Shown: piece by piece, positions 48,595 through 64,000 of the stretch
Layout of the letters: every line of letters begins with the position of its first letter
Numbering within the stretch: the stretch's first letter is position 1
Assembly: GCF_010389155.1 (NCBI RefSeq)
Contig: NC_057766.1
Span: forward strand, 24,623,516-24,687,515
Source: Erigeron canadensis
Taxonomy: Eukaryota > Streptophyta > Magnoliopsida > Asterales > Asteraceae
Length of the DNA: 64,000 bases
Reading direction: 5' to 3'
Position numbers and translations under genes: made by a program
Notes under the pieces: generated by a model
Told to the model about the DNA's origin: nothing
What the model saw: only the letters and a program-made list of their open reading frames with translations
The model's database searches: none

Positions 48595-51500
48595 TTACTG
48601 TTTATGGTTTTCGTGTTCTTCTTGATGATTATTTTCTGTAGCGACTCTCTCCTTGTACTTGGCAAAAGCTGCTGAAAGAGCCGATTTAACGGACAGATTA
48701 GGTTCTTTCTTATCACGCTTGCTCGAGCGCCCTGTTTCCTTGTCCTCTTTAGCTTCACTTGGAGTGAAAGCATGTGCAGATGTTTCAACTGCTGAGGGAT
48801 GCTTGGGAATGGAACGTTTGAAAGGTTCATGGAAAGTGTCGTACAAACGCTTAACCTGGTCAGCCAATAAAGAAAATGATAAACAGTGTTTTAACATATA
48901 TCAAGACTTTAGATCTAAATGATGCTAGCAAAAGAAAAGACACAACTCCTTCCCCTTATTCCTATAGATAATATAACTATGAGAATATAGAATGCATACT
49001 AAATCATTTTTTGTGAAAAACGTGTCAACTTTTGTGGCCATACTAAGAGTGGTTATGAAAATGTCATGTACTGATGACAATTTACAAGAAACAGTCACAT
49101 TTGAAGATATTACTTATTAATATATACCAGATATAGATATGTCGGTTACTAGATTGCTAAACTAAGCAAGTAAAGTTGGCAATTTCGACCCATTTCACTA
49201 ATAGAACTGAACTGCGTTATATCTCTAGAGGGTCAAACAAATAATTGAGCTCATAAGAGAATGAGACAAATTGGTCATAAGTTGCCCAAAGTGGATTTTA
49301 TAGCACATGCCCTAAATTGCTTCATTCATGAATTTAGATAGTTTGTAATGGTAAAGCCTGTGATAATTGTATCTAAAACCTTAATTATAGGAGTATAAAT
49401 ATAGAAAAAAAAACTCAATACAACAGGGTATTGAGGGCCAACCTGACCCAAAACACAAAAATGACACACTTAATAAATGTTGCAGAACGTGGGCAACCTG
49501 AACATTTTAGATCAACAAATGGGTTTTTGGACCACAAAGTTAATGTCTCTAACTTTAGGGGAAGACTAAGAAGAGAGGAAAAAAATCACAATGCAGAGAT
49601 AGGTGAAGGGATATACTTTACGCTCCCCAATGCCAGGGCAACGAGCTAGATCCTCCATTGATGCGTCCATAATATGAGAAAGAGACTGCATAAGAATGAA
49701 GATAAATTGATAGTTATTTGAATGATCCCCATTACAACCATATGATTATCTGACTTTATATTCTTTCAGTTGCAACAGTAACCTTAAATACACACATCCA
49801 AACACCCCCTATATTCCCAAGATTAGAAATGAGTGGCAGATGAAGTACCCCAAATGTAGAACCAAGAGTAACCACATCGGTCTTGTTGACATGTCGAACA
49901 GATGTTAAAGCATGTGATAGCTGCAATAGAAATTCATTAGTGCAGTAAATGGGAAAGAAAATCTTGAATAGTACTCCAATTCCTTGACTACAATAGAATC
50001 TTTCATACCAAATAAATCCCTTACTGATAAATACACAAGCTATAAAAATTCTTAATTGGAAGAAATTTTCAATAAACCCAAGCACCTATAGTCCTATACC
50101 CGCGATAAATAGTCTGTATCCATTTGGCCTTGAATGAGATCTGCAGGCTTATTTTCATAAACTTTGATTGTCTCCAAATAGCGACCACACTCTTCCAAGC
50201 TGAAAAAACAAGAAACGAATTTTCTAAGTTTTCTAAAATAATTAGGATACGTTAACTAGAGGTTTGAGACTCCGACCTAGTTATAGGCTATAGCCTTATA
50301 GGTAGGTTCAGGTTGTGTTTGATCTCTAGAGGATCAACCAGTTAAGATAAAAATAACTCAACTAAACACATCAAAGTATGTGTACATATTTAATGCATAA
50401 AACTCCTAATTAATTTTAACAAAAAATAACATAACTGATGTTATGATATACTTTCATGATCCTATTAGACACATTGATTACTTATAAACAAATTCAAATA
50501 CTTAATACGTGTCGCAAGTCCAACCAGCTTGACCAGTCGAGACCTGTGCTGCTAATTAACCATTTTAAGAAAACCCAGGATGACTCCCCTTCCAAACCCC
50601 CTGAAAGGCCATTTTGCCACCTCTCTTTAAATCTTTGACAATTTTGTAATTGATCTCTACTAAAAGAAACAACGATAAACAAGACAGTGACCCTCATTTT
50701 ATAGTAAAGCTGTGAAGGTTTTCTGTGGCAAGTGCATCAAGCAAAAAACTGGAAGAATAACAGAATGTTATTCATTGCCCCCCATAATCATTAGAACATA
50801 CAAAATTCAAGTTTAATGCAACCTTAAATTATAACTAACAGATACTTTATGGTTATTATCACAAGAAAAAAAAACTAAAAAAATTAAGAGCTCCAGATTT
50901 ATTCATTTAAGAAAAATACCTCCAACCACACAAAAGAGTGCAGTCATGAAGCAGAGCTGTTCTTGTGACTTCCAACAATGGCTTGACAACATCTTCCTGA
51001 AACATAAGACAGCAAAAGCAGGTGAGAAATAACTGTCAATATGATTAACGTTCTTTCAAGTTGTTCCCCTAGTTCAAGATTGAACATCTATCTTAGCTAA
51101 TGTGCTTTTTGTTCAAGTGCAAAACTGTAAAGACATGTAAAAGTATAGTGACAGCTGACAACTTCATCAAACTTTGCCATATAAATTTTCAGAGATTGAT
51201 AAATTGCAACAATTTATTTCAAAAACATTGAAGACAGATATATAATTGCAAATATCTGGATCTTACAACATCGACGTGGCATAAAACAACACGAAGCTTG
51301 AAGTTTTTCCCCAATTCCCTTATTCGGTAATACAGGTAGTCTGGGTGAAGTAGGTGATACCTAAGGCTGCATTAAAAACGTCACAACGTTACGATGAAAT
51401 TAAAAAAATTAAGATTAAATAGATCAATGTACATCCAGCTAGTCTTTGCTAGTAATTATACATCACAAACCTTAGATAAAGAGCACATGAATTTTGCCCC

Positions 51501-52876
51501 AACATATAGTCACAGACGACATCTGCAAAAGCCCATCTCACATTTCTTATATGTTTCAGCAAAGGATTTCCCTTCTGCATTAAACAACACAACAAGATAA
51601 GTACCGGATAACAATTACACGAAAAGTTAGCTAATACGTTTGTTCTCGATCAAATATGAACAACTTGCATGCCATTTCTTTATATATGAGAAACGATATT
51701 TAGGCAACATAAACAATCACCGTCATCTTTTGGCGCCACATTCAGTTTCCTCAATCTCATTTGTATCTATAACGCTAAAACCTACAAGTTTGATCCCTTC
51801 GTTCCCACTAACGAACTGTGCGTTGTCATACTTACAATTACAAACTGGTTTTCAAACGCAAAACTAACTTAGAGTATGTTGAACATGTAATACAAAAGAT
51901 TGTCTTGTCTTATTGTAGTAAGGTAAATTTTCCTATACTTCAAATAAGTTCTCACCAAATTTTGTACCAAAGCAACCGCGAAGTAGAGTTTGTGACCATT
52001 AGTTTTGCTACAAAACTACAAAAGGAACCTTCTTTTTGGTTTATGGAATTTGGTAATTGTAATTCTTTCAGAAGATGGTGTTGCCTACCAATTGGGTCAT
52101 TTTGTAACCGGCATATTGAACATTTTTACACATAGATTTGACACCTTTATATAAAACTACATCGTTTTTAAAGCCGTAACTAAATGACCAAAGTGTACAC
52201 AAACCATCTTTTAATGACTAATACTACAAAATGAACATTAAGAACAAGCTGAAGCAAAACTGCATTATATTATTTTCAAACCAAAATCGAACAAAATCAC
52301 TAGATTCACATACATACAATCTCAAATAACTCTTGGAAAAACGAATGCGCCGTTTTGACTGACAAAGAGTGTGCATCCAATTTTCTAATCATTCTTGTAT
52401 TCATCAAAGATAAGCCATGTATATATACAAAAAAATATATGAAAGTGAAGTACAGGACAGACCTGTCTATGACTAACTTGTATCGCATTACGATTTCGAT
52501 TTTGCGTAGAAGACGACGTCGAGGAAGACGCAACATTACTACTACTACTTCCACCGCCACCACCAGATTCTTGACTTCCCCTAATATAATAAATAAACAT
52601 AGTCAACAAACAAAACCCTAAATTTATACAACATATTGTATGTATATATAGAGTGAAATGAAAAGAAAATTAGTACCTAGAAGGTGGGTTTGGAGGGGGG
52701 GAATAGAATTCGGAGTTTTTGATGGAATTGAAAGCTTGAGTGAATGATGATGATTCAGAAGGTCTGAAAAGGGATGGAATTGGGGTTGATTGGATTACTT
52801 CTTCATATGATGGTATTTTTATCACAAATGATTTCGATTTTGAAGGATTGTTGTTTTCATCATCCTTGGGTTGCAT
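48595..52876 (-). CDS. ERCC1: DNA excision repair protein ERCC1, complete
   Basis: Nine exons: 52677-52876, 52463-52580, 51471-51574, 51267-51366, 50920-50996, 50100-50199, 49849-49920, 49617-49685 and 48595-48855. All borders are GT/AG and phases agree, giving 366 aa. ERCC1 pairs with XPF to form the structure-specific nuclease that cuts 5' of DNA lesions and acts in crosslink repair and recombination. The Ser-rich N-terminus (about 1-106) is followed by the inactive nuclease-like core ([54 protein letters not shown]; about 107-233), then tandem helix-hairpin-helix repeats that bind XPF and DNA ([38 protein letters not shown]; about 234-300). A basic tail of about 65 residues follows. No lesion is seen. 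Its upstream DNA is tandemly duplicated from position 52896 on. Confidence 0.95.
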
Positions 52877-52960
52877 TTTGTTCCTCTTTCTTTCTTCTGT
52901 TAAATAAAAAGTCAGTTAGTCAGTCAGTCATTGATTTGTGTTCCTAACTTCCTATATGGC

Positions 52961-52968
52961 TATATATA
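52961..52968 (-). promoter_or_regulatory. Candidate ERCC1 TATA box
   Basis: On the minus strand TATATATA lies 85-92 bp upstream of the ERCC1 ATG. It directly abuts a 19-nt T run (52970-52988) that looks like a retroposon poly(A) tail, so everything farther upstream is transposon-derived. The same motif occurs in the second duplicate at about 55184-55191. Confidence 0.4.
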
Positions 52969-53395
52969 CTTTTTTTTTTTTTTTTTTTAAACGGGAACTA
53001 AAGACAATGTTGGGTGTGAGCCTCCAGCCGGAGCAAGGCGCCATATATCACGTTTCCGTCCGGAACGCCCCAAAATGCCCGGGAACACATGGAACATTGC
53101 CCGAGGGGCATTCTGGAGAGAGAAAGAGAAAGGGCGTGCAGAATGGGACGGGTGAAAGGAGGCGTGCCATGTGAGTCTATAAAGGAGTCTCACTATGTAA
53201 TATTTAACAGTACCCAATCACGTAAAAGAATTGTGGGTCCATAAAGGGAATCCTTATGGGAAGCTTTGCTCCAACAAGGAATACCCTTGATGACTGGACT
53301 ATCATGTGTCGCGATATGCTCCTAGGACGGGCTTTAAAGGGAAGCTTTGTTCTAGATAGTCTTAATAACTGGCTCAAGAAATATGTGGTACACTT

Positions 53396-53723
53396 TTTTT
53401 AAAACGTGAATTCTTCTTAAGACTTCGTGTCGTGATTCGAAAGAAGGAAATTTAACATACGTTGTTTTAACCGAGTTCGTGCTAGAGAGCTCATTCAAAG
53501 TAGAAATGTTTATTTCAAATACCCAATGGGAAAAAGCTCCTACTAATCTGCCCGAAAGCACGACGACTAATAGGGGGTAAACTCTGCCCTTTCAGACTTG
53601 CACCTGGGTATACCAAAGTCAAGCCCTCAAAGAAAGATTACATATATCTCAAAATTAGTGGAATAAGGATCGACCTTGGACCTATATGTCACTAAGGAAA
53701 CTCCAAATCATTACACCAACTAT
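53396..53723 (-). mobile_element. tRNA-derived SINE, copy in duplicate A
   Basis: Same SINE as at 55854-56182, on the minus strand. It has a TAGTTGGTGTAATG A-box-like head and an AAAAAAA tail, flanked by atgtggtacactt (53383-53395) and atgtagtacactt (53724-53736). Its box B has lost one base (GGTCGATCC). Confidence 0.7.
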
Positions 53724-54103
53724 ATGTAGTACACTTAACTCCACGTCTCAAAGAGTGAAGGAACCATTGGAGTGGTACGGCTTTATTAGACCAAGATGGT
53801 ACGACATTTATATTTGAAGAGAGATAGTGCCCGTACGTTGCGGCGATGAGATGGTAGGGGTGATAGGTCAAGTCATAAAGTATGATAGCCAAATGCCTTA
53901 GTTGTACGGGATCCGCTCTCGGATTTAAAAATTCGTCGAAAGTATATCGAATGACATCTCTAATGAAAGAGCATTAAATTTTAATAGCACCCATATAATT
54001 TTTATAATTTATCAATATACGGTTTTTGAGATAAAAGATTTTGAATGAATTTGAAGAATAAAATGATTATGAAAGAAAGAGAAAAAATGATTGGTTAAGA
54101 TTT

Positions 54104-55120
54104 TGTAACATCCCAAAGTTTTTAAGTTAAAGAAATTAACCCCTTTTATAGTTTTGACATTAAAATAATTTCCTAGTTTTTATTTTTGGTTATGAGGTTA
54201 ATTTAGTTGGAGCTTTAGCGGATATCGGGTAAATTACCCATAAATGTTGAAATGGGTCGTGGCATCACAAGAGAGTGCCAGACTCCCACCTCTTTTCCTT
54301 AGTCATCCTCCACTACATCTTTTATCTTCTTCTTCTACCTTCTTCATCCATTGTTTTCATCAAATCTCGTCTTTAATTCAATTCAAGAGTTCTTTCAATA
54401 TCAACAAAAATAATAATCAATCTTAATCTTAGAAATTAAATTTAGGGTTTGGTGTGTGTGGGGTGGCCAAAAGTTACAAAAAGAAAAGGGGAGGAGGAGA
54501 AATTTCCACTTAAAGTGTTGAAATTTATTCTTGAATCCTTAAGGTAATAAACTTTTAACCTAGTTTTGATTACTTTGGGAAATTAGGGTTCTTGAGATAC
54601 CCAAATTTGAGGGTTTTTGCTAGAATTGAGTCATTATATGTTTTCCCCCAAATTCTTTTATATTATAGTTTGTTATAAACCTTTTGTGAATGGGGCCTAA
54701 GAACCCCAAGTATTGATATTGTTTGTGTTGAATTGCTTATATGGATCCATGTATAGCGTTAAAGTACAAAGGTGGGCATGTAGATATGGCATGACGGTGC
54801 CATGGGCTACATGTGATATTCCGTTGTGTGTTGCCCTGCTTCGTGTATATAAATATATGCAAGTATATTTACTAAGCATTCGCTTACGTTTTAGATGTTT
54901 ACCTTTTTATAGGCGGTTCCGGAAGAAGGAACTAAGACTTGTGGAATTGAAGTTTGAAGTTTTAGAAGTGCTTTTGGAAGATCGAAGGTATTGCCATTCT
55001 TGAAGGAATGGTATTTTGTAGACACCTAGTTGTCCCACCTAATTATGGCTTTTGACACTCTTGATGTTTTGGTAATTTTGGTTATGGCAAATTTCTGCAA
55101 ATATGTGTAAGGTTTGGTCT
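54104..55120 (+). mobile_element. LTR-like segment (TGTAACATCCC start), truncated
   Basis: Starts TGTAACATCCC after a gattt and continues with the C/T-rich tracts and tagggtttggtgtg-type sequence seen in plant gypsy LTRs. It is cut at the duplication junction. The copy at 56564 continues further. Confidence 0.4.
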
Positions 55121-55214
55121 TCTGTTAAATAAAAAGTCAGTCAGTCAGTCTTTGATTTGTGTTCCTAACTTCCTATATGGCTATATATACTTTTTTTTTT
55201 TAAACGGCAACTAA

Positions 55215-55437
55215 GGCTTTCCGGTACAAGGCTTTATAGGGCGTCATTTTTCCAACTTTTTGTTACAAGAAGCCATAAGAAGCCCAATAAAGCTATATAC
55301 ATTGCCCCCAAGGGCGCTATTGGACAAAAAATTGTAGATGGCGTGATAAATAAGACGCTCCTTTCCATGCTTCAAAGATATCAATTGACACATGGCATAA
55401 GATATCCCTATAAGGGGCAGCCTTGCTCCTCATAGCC
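55215..55437. mobile_element. Harbinger-like MITE with TAA target duplication
   Basis: A 223-bp insert with similar inverted ends (GGCTTTCCGGTACAAGGC and GCCTTGCTCCTCATAGCC) flanked by TAA at 55212-55214 and 55438-55440. Copy A of the tandem duplication has the undisturbed site (aactaaagacaatg), which proves the borders. A TAA duplication suits PIF/Harbinger elements. Confidence 0.7.
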
Positions 55438-55853
55438 TAAAGACAATGTTGGGTCAAGGCGCCATATATCACGTTTCCGTCCCGGAACGCCCCAGAATGC
55501 CCGGGAATACCTGGAACATTGCCGGAGGGGCATTCTGGAGAGAGAATGAGAAAGGGCGTGAAGAATGGGACGGGTGAAAGGAGGCGTGCCATGTGAGTCC
55601 ATAAAGGAATCTCACTATGTAATATTTAACAGTACCCAATCACGTAAAGGAATTGTGGGTCCATAAAGGGAAGCCTTATAGGAAGCTTTGCTCCAACAAT
55701 TATTTAAGGAATGCTCCTTGATGACTGGACTATCATGTGTCGCGAGATGCTCCTAGGACGGGCTTTAAAGGGAAGCCTTGTTCCAGATAGTCTTAATAAC
55801 TAAACATAAGCATATACTCGCCCAATTAGGCTCAAGAAATATGTGGTACACTT

Positions 55854-56182
55854 TTTTTAAAACGTGAATTCTGCTTAAGACTTCGTGTCGTGATTCGAAA
55901 GAAGGAGATCTAACATACGTTGTTTTAACCGAGTTCGCGCTAGAGAGCTCATTCAAAGTAGAAATGTTTATTTCAAATACCCAATGGGAAAAACCCCCTA
56001 CTAATCTACCCGAAAGCACGACGACTAATAGGGGCTAAACTCTGCCCTTTCAAACTTGCACCTGGGTATACCAAAGTCAAGCCCTCATAGAAAGATTACA
56101 TATATCTCAAAATTAGTGGAATAAGGATCGAACCTTGGACCTATATGTCACTAAGGAAACTCTAAATCATTACACCAACTAT
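55854..56182 (-). mobile_element. tRNA-derived SINE, copy in duplicate B
   Basis: 329 bp on the minus strand. The head TAGTTGGTGTAATG resembles box A, and GGTTCGATCC (plus-strand 56125-56134) is a canonical pol III box B. It ends in a short poly(A). Flanks atgtggtacactt (55841-55853) and atgtagtacactt (56183-56195) form a 13-bp duplication with one mismatch. Confidence 0.75.
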
Positions 56183-56563
56183 ATGTAGTACACTTAACTC
56201 CACGTCTCAAAGAGTGAAGGAACCATTGGAGTGGTACGGCTTTATTAGACCAAGATGGTACGACATTTATATTTGAAGAGAGATAGTGCCCGTACGTTGC
56301 GGCGATGAGATGGTAGGGGTGATAGGTCAAGTCATAAAGTATGATAGCCAAATGCCTTAGTTGTACGGGATCCGCTCTCGGATTTAAAAATTCGTCGAAA
56401 GTATATCGAATGACATCTCTAATGAAAGAACATGAAATTTTAAGAGCACCCATATAATTTTTATATATTATCGATATACGGTTTTTGAGATAAAAGATTT
56501 TAAATGAGTTAGAAGAATAAAATGATTTATGGAAGAAAGAAAAAAAATGATTGGTTAAGATTT

Positions 56564-58150
56564 TGTAACATCCCAAAGTTTTTAAGTTAAAGAAATTAAC
56601 CCCTTTTATAGTTTTGACATTAAAATAATTTCTTAGTTTTTATTTTTGGTTATGAGGTTAATTTAGTTGGAACTTTAGCGGATATCGGGTAAATTACCCA
56701 TAAATGTTGAAATGGGTCGTGGCATCACAAGAGAGTGCCAGACTCCCACCTCTTTTCCTTAGTCATCCTCCACTACATCTTTTATCTTCTTCTTCTACCT
56801 TCTTCATCCATTGTTTTCATCAAATCTCGTCTTTAATTCAATTCAAGAGTTCTTTCAATATCAACAAAAATAATAATCTTTCCTTAGCTTAGAAATAAAT
56901 TTAGGGTTTGGTGTGTGTGGGGTGGCCGAAAGTTACAAGAAGAAAAGGGGAGGAGGAGAAATTTCCACTTAAAGTCTTGAAATTTATTCTTGAATCCTTA
57001 AGGTAGTAAACTTTTAACCTAGTTTTGATTACTTTGGGAAATTAGGGTTCTTGAGATACTCAAATTTGAGGCTTTTTGTTAGAATTGAGTTATTATATGT
57101 TTTCCCCCAAATTCTTTTATATTATAGTTTGTTATAAACCTTTTGTGAATGGGGCCTAAGAACCCCAAGTATTGATATTGTTTGTGTTGAATTGCTTATA
57201 TGGATCCATGTATAGCGTTAAAGTACAAAGGTGGGCATGTAGATATGGCATGACGGTGCCATAGGCTACATGTGATAGTCCGTTGTGTGTTGCCCTGCTT
57301 CGTGTATATAAATATATGCAAGTATATTTACTAAGCATTCGCTTACGTTTTAGATGTTTACCTTTTTATAGGCGGTTCCGAAAGAAAGAACTAAGACTTG
57401 TGGGATTGAAGTTTGAAGTTTTAGAAGTGCTTTTGGAAGATCGAAGGTATTGCCATTCTTGAAGGAATGGTATTTTGTAGACACCTAGTTGTCCCACCTC
57501 ATTATGACTCTTAACACTCTTGACGTTTTGGTAATTTTGGTTATGGCAAATTTCTGCAAATATGTGTAAGGTTTGGTCTTTTGACATCAAAAACAACTAT
57601 GGTGTTTTGTATAAACGTTAACTTGGATAAACAACCCATTTGGGTAGGTTAATGAATGTATGGTAAGATGGATCTTTGAATTATGTGTGTAATGAAGTTA
57701 AAAACTTGTTTGAATCCAGAAATGTTGTTGTTTGAAATTGTGTTTGAGTTTGAGAATTTTGCCAAGTCAAGAAAAGTGTCAAAATGATGATTTTGTTGCC
57801 AGGTAAAAAGTTTCGCCGCAACTATTTATAGGTTTAGCGCAACTTTGGTCTTGTCCATTTTTCTGACCTCTAAGGTTCGCCGCAACTAGTCTTGTCCATT
57901 TTTCTGACCTCTTAGATTCGCCGCAACTTTGAAGGGGTTCACCGCAACTTTTTCCAGTTCAACACAAAACCCAAATTTTCAAATGACCATAACTTTTAAA
58001 CCGTGACTCCGTTTTTAACATTTAAGTTATCCACGGAAACGTGTTGGAGTCTACTTTCCAATGGTAATGTCTTTCAAAGACGAAATAATAATTTTGTTAT
58101 CCAAAAGTTGGCTTAAAGTAATTTGATCAAGCTAAAAACAAATGGTCTTA
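56564..58150 (+). mobile_element. LTR-like segment (gypsy type), right border unclear
   Basis: Same start as 54104 (TGTAACATCCC) and continues beyond the duplication with sequence typical of long plant gypsy LTRs. No closing TTACA end or matching duplication was found; the right border is approximate. Confidence 0.4.
57809..57950 (+). repeat. Repeated cgccgcaact motif
   Basis: The motif ttcgccgcaact recurs four times, two of them within a repeated unit that also carries agtcttgtccatttttctga (about 45 bp). Confidence 0.65.
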
Positions 58151-59971
58151 TTTTCGGGTCGAGTCGTTTTAGATTTGAGAGAGATAAAATGAATGGTTGA
58201 GATTTTTAAGGTATTATAGGTATGTTAGGTAGAGATGTTTATATTAGTGAATAAAGAAAAGAGGTAATTTAGGTAGTTCAACTTTTGAAAAATGGACAAA
58301 ATGTTGCCTTGGTTATTTTTCCTTTATTTGTCCTCGATTCTTTGTTTCTACAGGGGTGTCTTCTTGTTCATGTGACCCTTAATTTGAGTCATGGCACATT
58401 GACATAAAATCTATATGTCAATATGGAAAACATAACCAAATAATATCCGTTTGCCTCAACCCAAATGTCTACCCCCCTAAAGCCAACAACCAAGTCAACA
58501 ACATATGCTCATGTCGTTTCAAACCAACTGGTTATACATCACAAGAATATTTCAGAAGAGACGACAGTCTCTCTACAATCTTTCGTCAATGATCATGCAC
58601 TTGTGCTTTAGACAACTCACTGGAAAAGTATGGTAAGGTGATGAAAGTTCCATGGAACAAGCGGAGCTCAATCGCTTCTATGAGGTTGGAAGCAAGATAG
58701 CAAGCATTGAAAGCAATACAAGAAGTCAAGATTTGCGAGGATCATGTGTATGAGGTCATCGACTAATCTTGAAAGAGGGTAGATAGATATTGGAAAGCAA
58801 CAAGACTACTTATCAAGTTAATAAATTAAAAACAAATTAACAGACGGTACTAACAACGCATTAACAAATCATTTGTTGATTTTAGGACCGCCTCCAGATT
58901 CGGCTCTCAAACACAACTCAAGTTCCCAACAAACCTAACTCGCCACTTTTTGTGAAGCAAGGAAATGAACATGAAACGAGGCCATCACACTTTCGAATTC
59001 TGAGCACCAGCGAAGTACTTCAAGATCATCAAGTACCTAGTCTATGTTTGTCCAACCAGTGGCCAAAAGGCATTAGGCCATTAGCAACAAAGAGACATTG
59101 GATTCAGCAGAAGCTAAACATGTGCTTGAAGAAGGCAAGGGTCAAAGCTCAATAAATTAATGGTATAAAAGCCAACAAAGATGGATAGTTAAATGAACGA
59201 GGAAAATAATTGGAGTGGATCAAAGAAGAGTGAATAGCACAATAAAGATAAAGGTCGCAAATCAGACCAGTATTAGGCACCCAAGTTTTGTGGATCAAAG
59301 AGTGAATAGCACAAGAGTGAACACCATAATCCTGGATGCTTACAGTTGGCCACATCAGAGCCAGTAGTATCTAGAACCCAAGTTTTACGTCTACTACATT
59401 TACACTTTCGACAAATTTTCAGCAATAGAAATCAAGGCTGCAAATTGCAATGGTTCAAATTTCTGAATCATTAAAAGTTTATAAAAACACCATTTTAGGT
59501 CCAGTATTTTCAAAACATGAAACATCACCAAGACCATCTCTAGCAATCTCCATTTCTCCGACTCCGTATTGACAGAAATAACAGCATCCTTTGAATATAT
59601 TTTATATGATCTTTCTTTGAAATTGAAATAAAAATTTTTTTGTCCGAGAGAAATGAAATTATCAGGTGATTCAATTTCAAGTCCATTTTTTAATTTTTAA
59701 AAAAATTGAGAGCTGTGTCCTGGGCTATCTGATACAAATCCTAGACCATACCTATTTGATTGAGAATAAAACTATTGCTACCAGTTGGGGAAAAGCTTAG
59801 AGCCATCTCAACAAGTCAGAAACAAAGCTAGCAACACATTCTTTACATGACTATCAGAAGAAGAATACAAGGATTGTAGATATTAGAAAAGAAAAACAAA
59901 ACATGGCTCTGATCCAAATTCAGTTATTGCATCAAATCACAACAGCGCTTTAAGCATTGTAGCCAGCTCTT
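58151..59971. other. Intergenic 3' of MIRO
   Basis: No supported gene. A 67-codon open frame at 58952-59155 (MKQGNEHETRPSHFRILSTS...) lacks recognisable domains or splice partners. The bases just before the MIRO stop codon are its 3' untranslated region. Confidence 0.45.

Positions 59972-64000
<4,029 letters not shown>

Larger units (their letters stand above)
52896..55120. repeat. Tandem duplication, copy A (ERCC1-proximal)
   Basis: Direct repeat with 55121-57579. Both copies begin tctgttaaataaaaagtcag and end ggtttggtct. Copy A starts 20 bp upstream of the ERCC1 start codon, so leader and core promoter are included. Long stretches are almost identical, including the SINE and the LTR-like 3' part. 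Confidence 0.9.
55121..57579. repeat. Tandem duplication, copy B
   Basis: Direct repeat of 52896-55120, longer by about 234 bp, mostly through a 223-bp MITE at 55215-55437 plus small indels. The junction between copies is at 55120/55121. Confidence 0.9.

Noticed and set aside
53396..56182. tRNA genes suggested by box-B-like motifs
   Set aside because: No cloverleaf can be folded around the motifs; lengths, A-tails and target duplications show SINEs.
56564..58340. Solo LTR with GATTT target duplication
   Set aside because: A similar flank exists near 58190, but no TTACA or CA end precedes a GATTT, so the right border cannot be defended.

Overview
This is a stretch of plant nuclear DNA. Genes have many introns with GT/AG borders, intergenic DNA is AT-rich, and the window is full of LTR retrotransposons, LINE and SINE remnants and MITEs. 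The proteins (plant-type MBD protein, EIX/Cf-like LRR receptor proteins, RLCK-type kinase, ERCC1, MIRO) are those of a flowering plant, most likely a eudicot. The style of the copia gag and of the long Ty3/gypsy-like LTRs suggests Asteraceae, but that is an inference without a database search.

Layout. 1-1.2 kb: exons of a minus-strand methyl-CpG-binding-domain (MBD) gene running off the left edge, with signs of tandem exon modules. 2.6-4.7 kb: two hAT-type MITEs. 5.7-29.5 kb: a tandem cluster of three LRR receptor-like protein (RLP) genes, all broken. Copy 1 has nonsense and frameshift mutations and is split by a 3.06-kb solo LTR. Copy 2 has a nonsense codon, frameshifts and a deletion sealed with filler DNA. 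Copy 3 is split by a solo LTR that itself contains a copia element, and its 3' end is missing. Between copies 2 and 3 lie a LINE fragment and a Ty3/gypsy-like LTR segment. 29.5-33.4 kb: intergenic, with SINE and LINE tails. 33.4-36.5 kb: an apparently intact six-exon membrane-anchored receptor-like kinase. 36.7-40.2 kb: a patchwork of DNA-level gene fragments (ERCC1 exon 9 with intron, a coiled-coil exon, MIRO exons) and a third hAT MITE. 40.3-46.6 kb: a nearly complete Ty1/copia element with only two nonsense codons in gag-pol. 48.6-52.9 kb: complete nine-exon ERCC1 on the minus strand. 52.9-57.6 kb: a direct tandem duplication of about 2.2-2.5 kb that begins 20 bp upstream of the ERCC1 start codon; it holds a tRNA-derived SINE, and one copy has gained a Harbinger-like MITE. 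60.0-64.0 kb: the C-terminal 390 codons of the mitochondrial Rho GTPase MIRO on the minus strand, running off the right edge.

ERCC1 (DNA repair), MIRO (mitochondrial/ER dynamics), the kinase and the MBD protein are unrelated housekeeping or regulatory genes with no operon-like link. The dynamic part is the dead RLP cluster and the transposon layers. I see no convincing new biological system. The most informative structures are the nested insertions with readable target-site duplications, the duplicated ERCC1 upstream region with a paralogous empty site, the gene-fragment cluster at 36.7-40.2 kb, and the MBD domain that lacks expected methyl-DNA contact residues.
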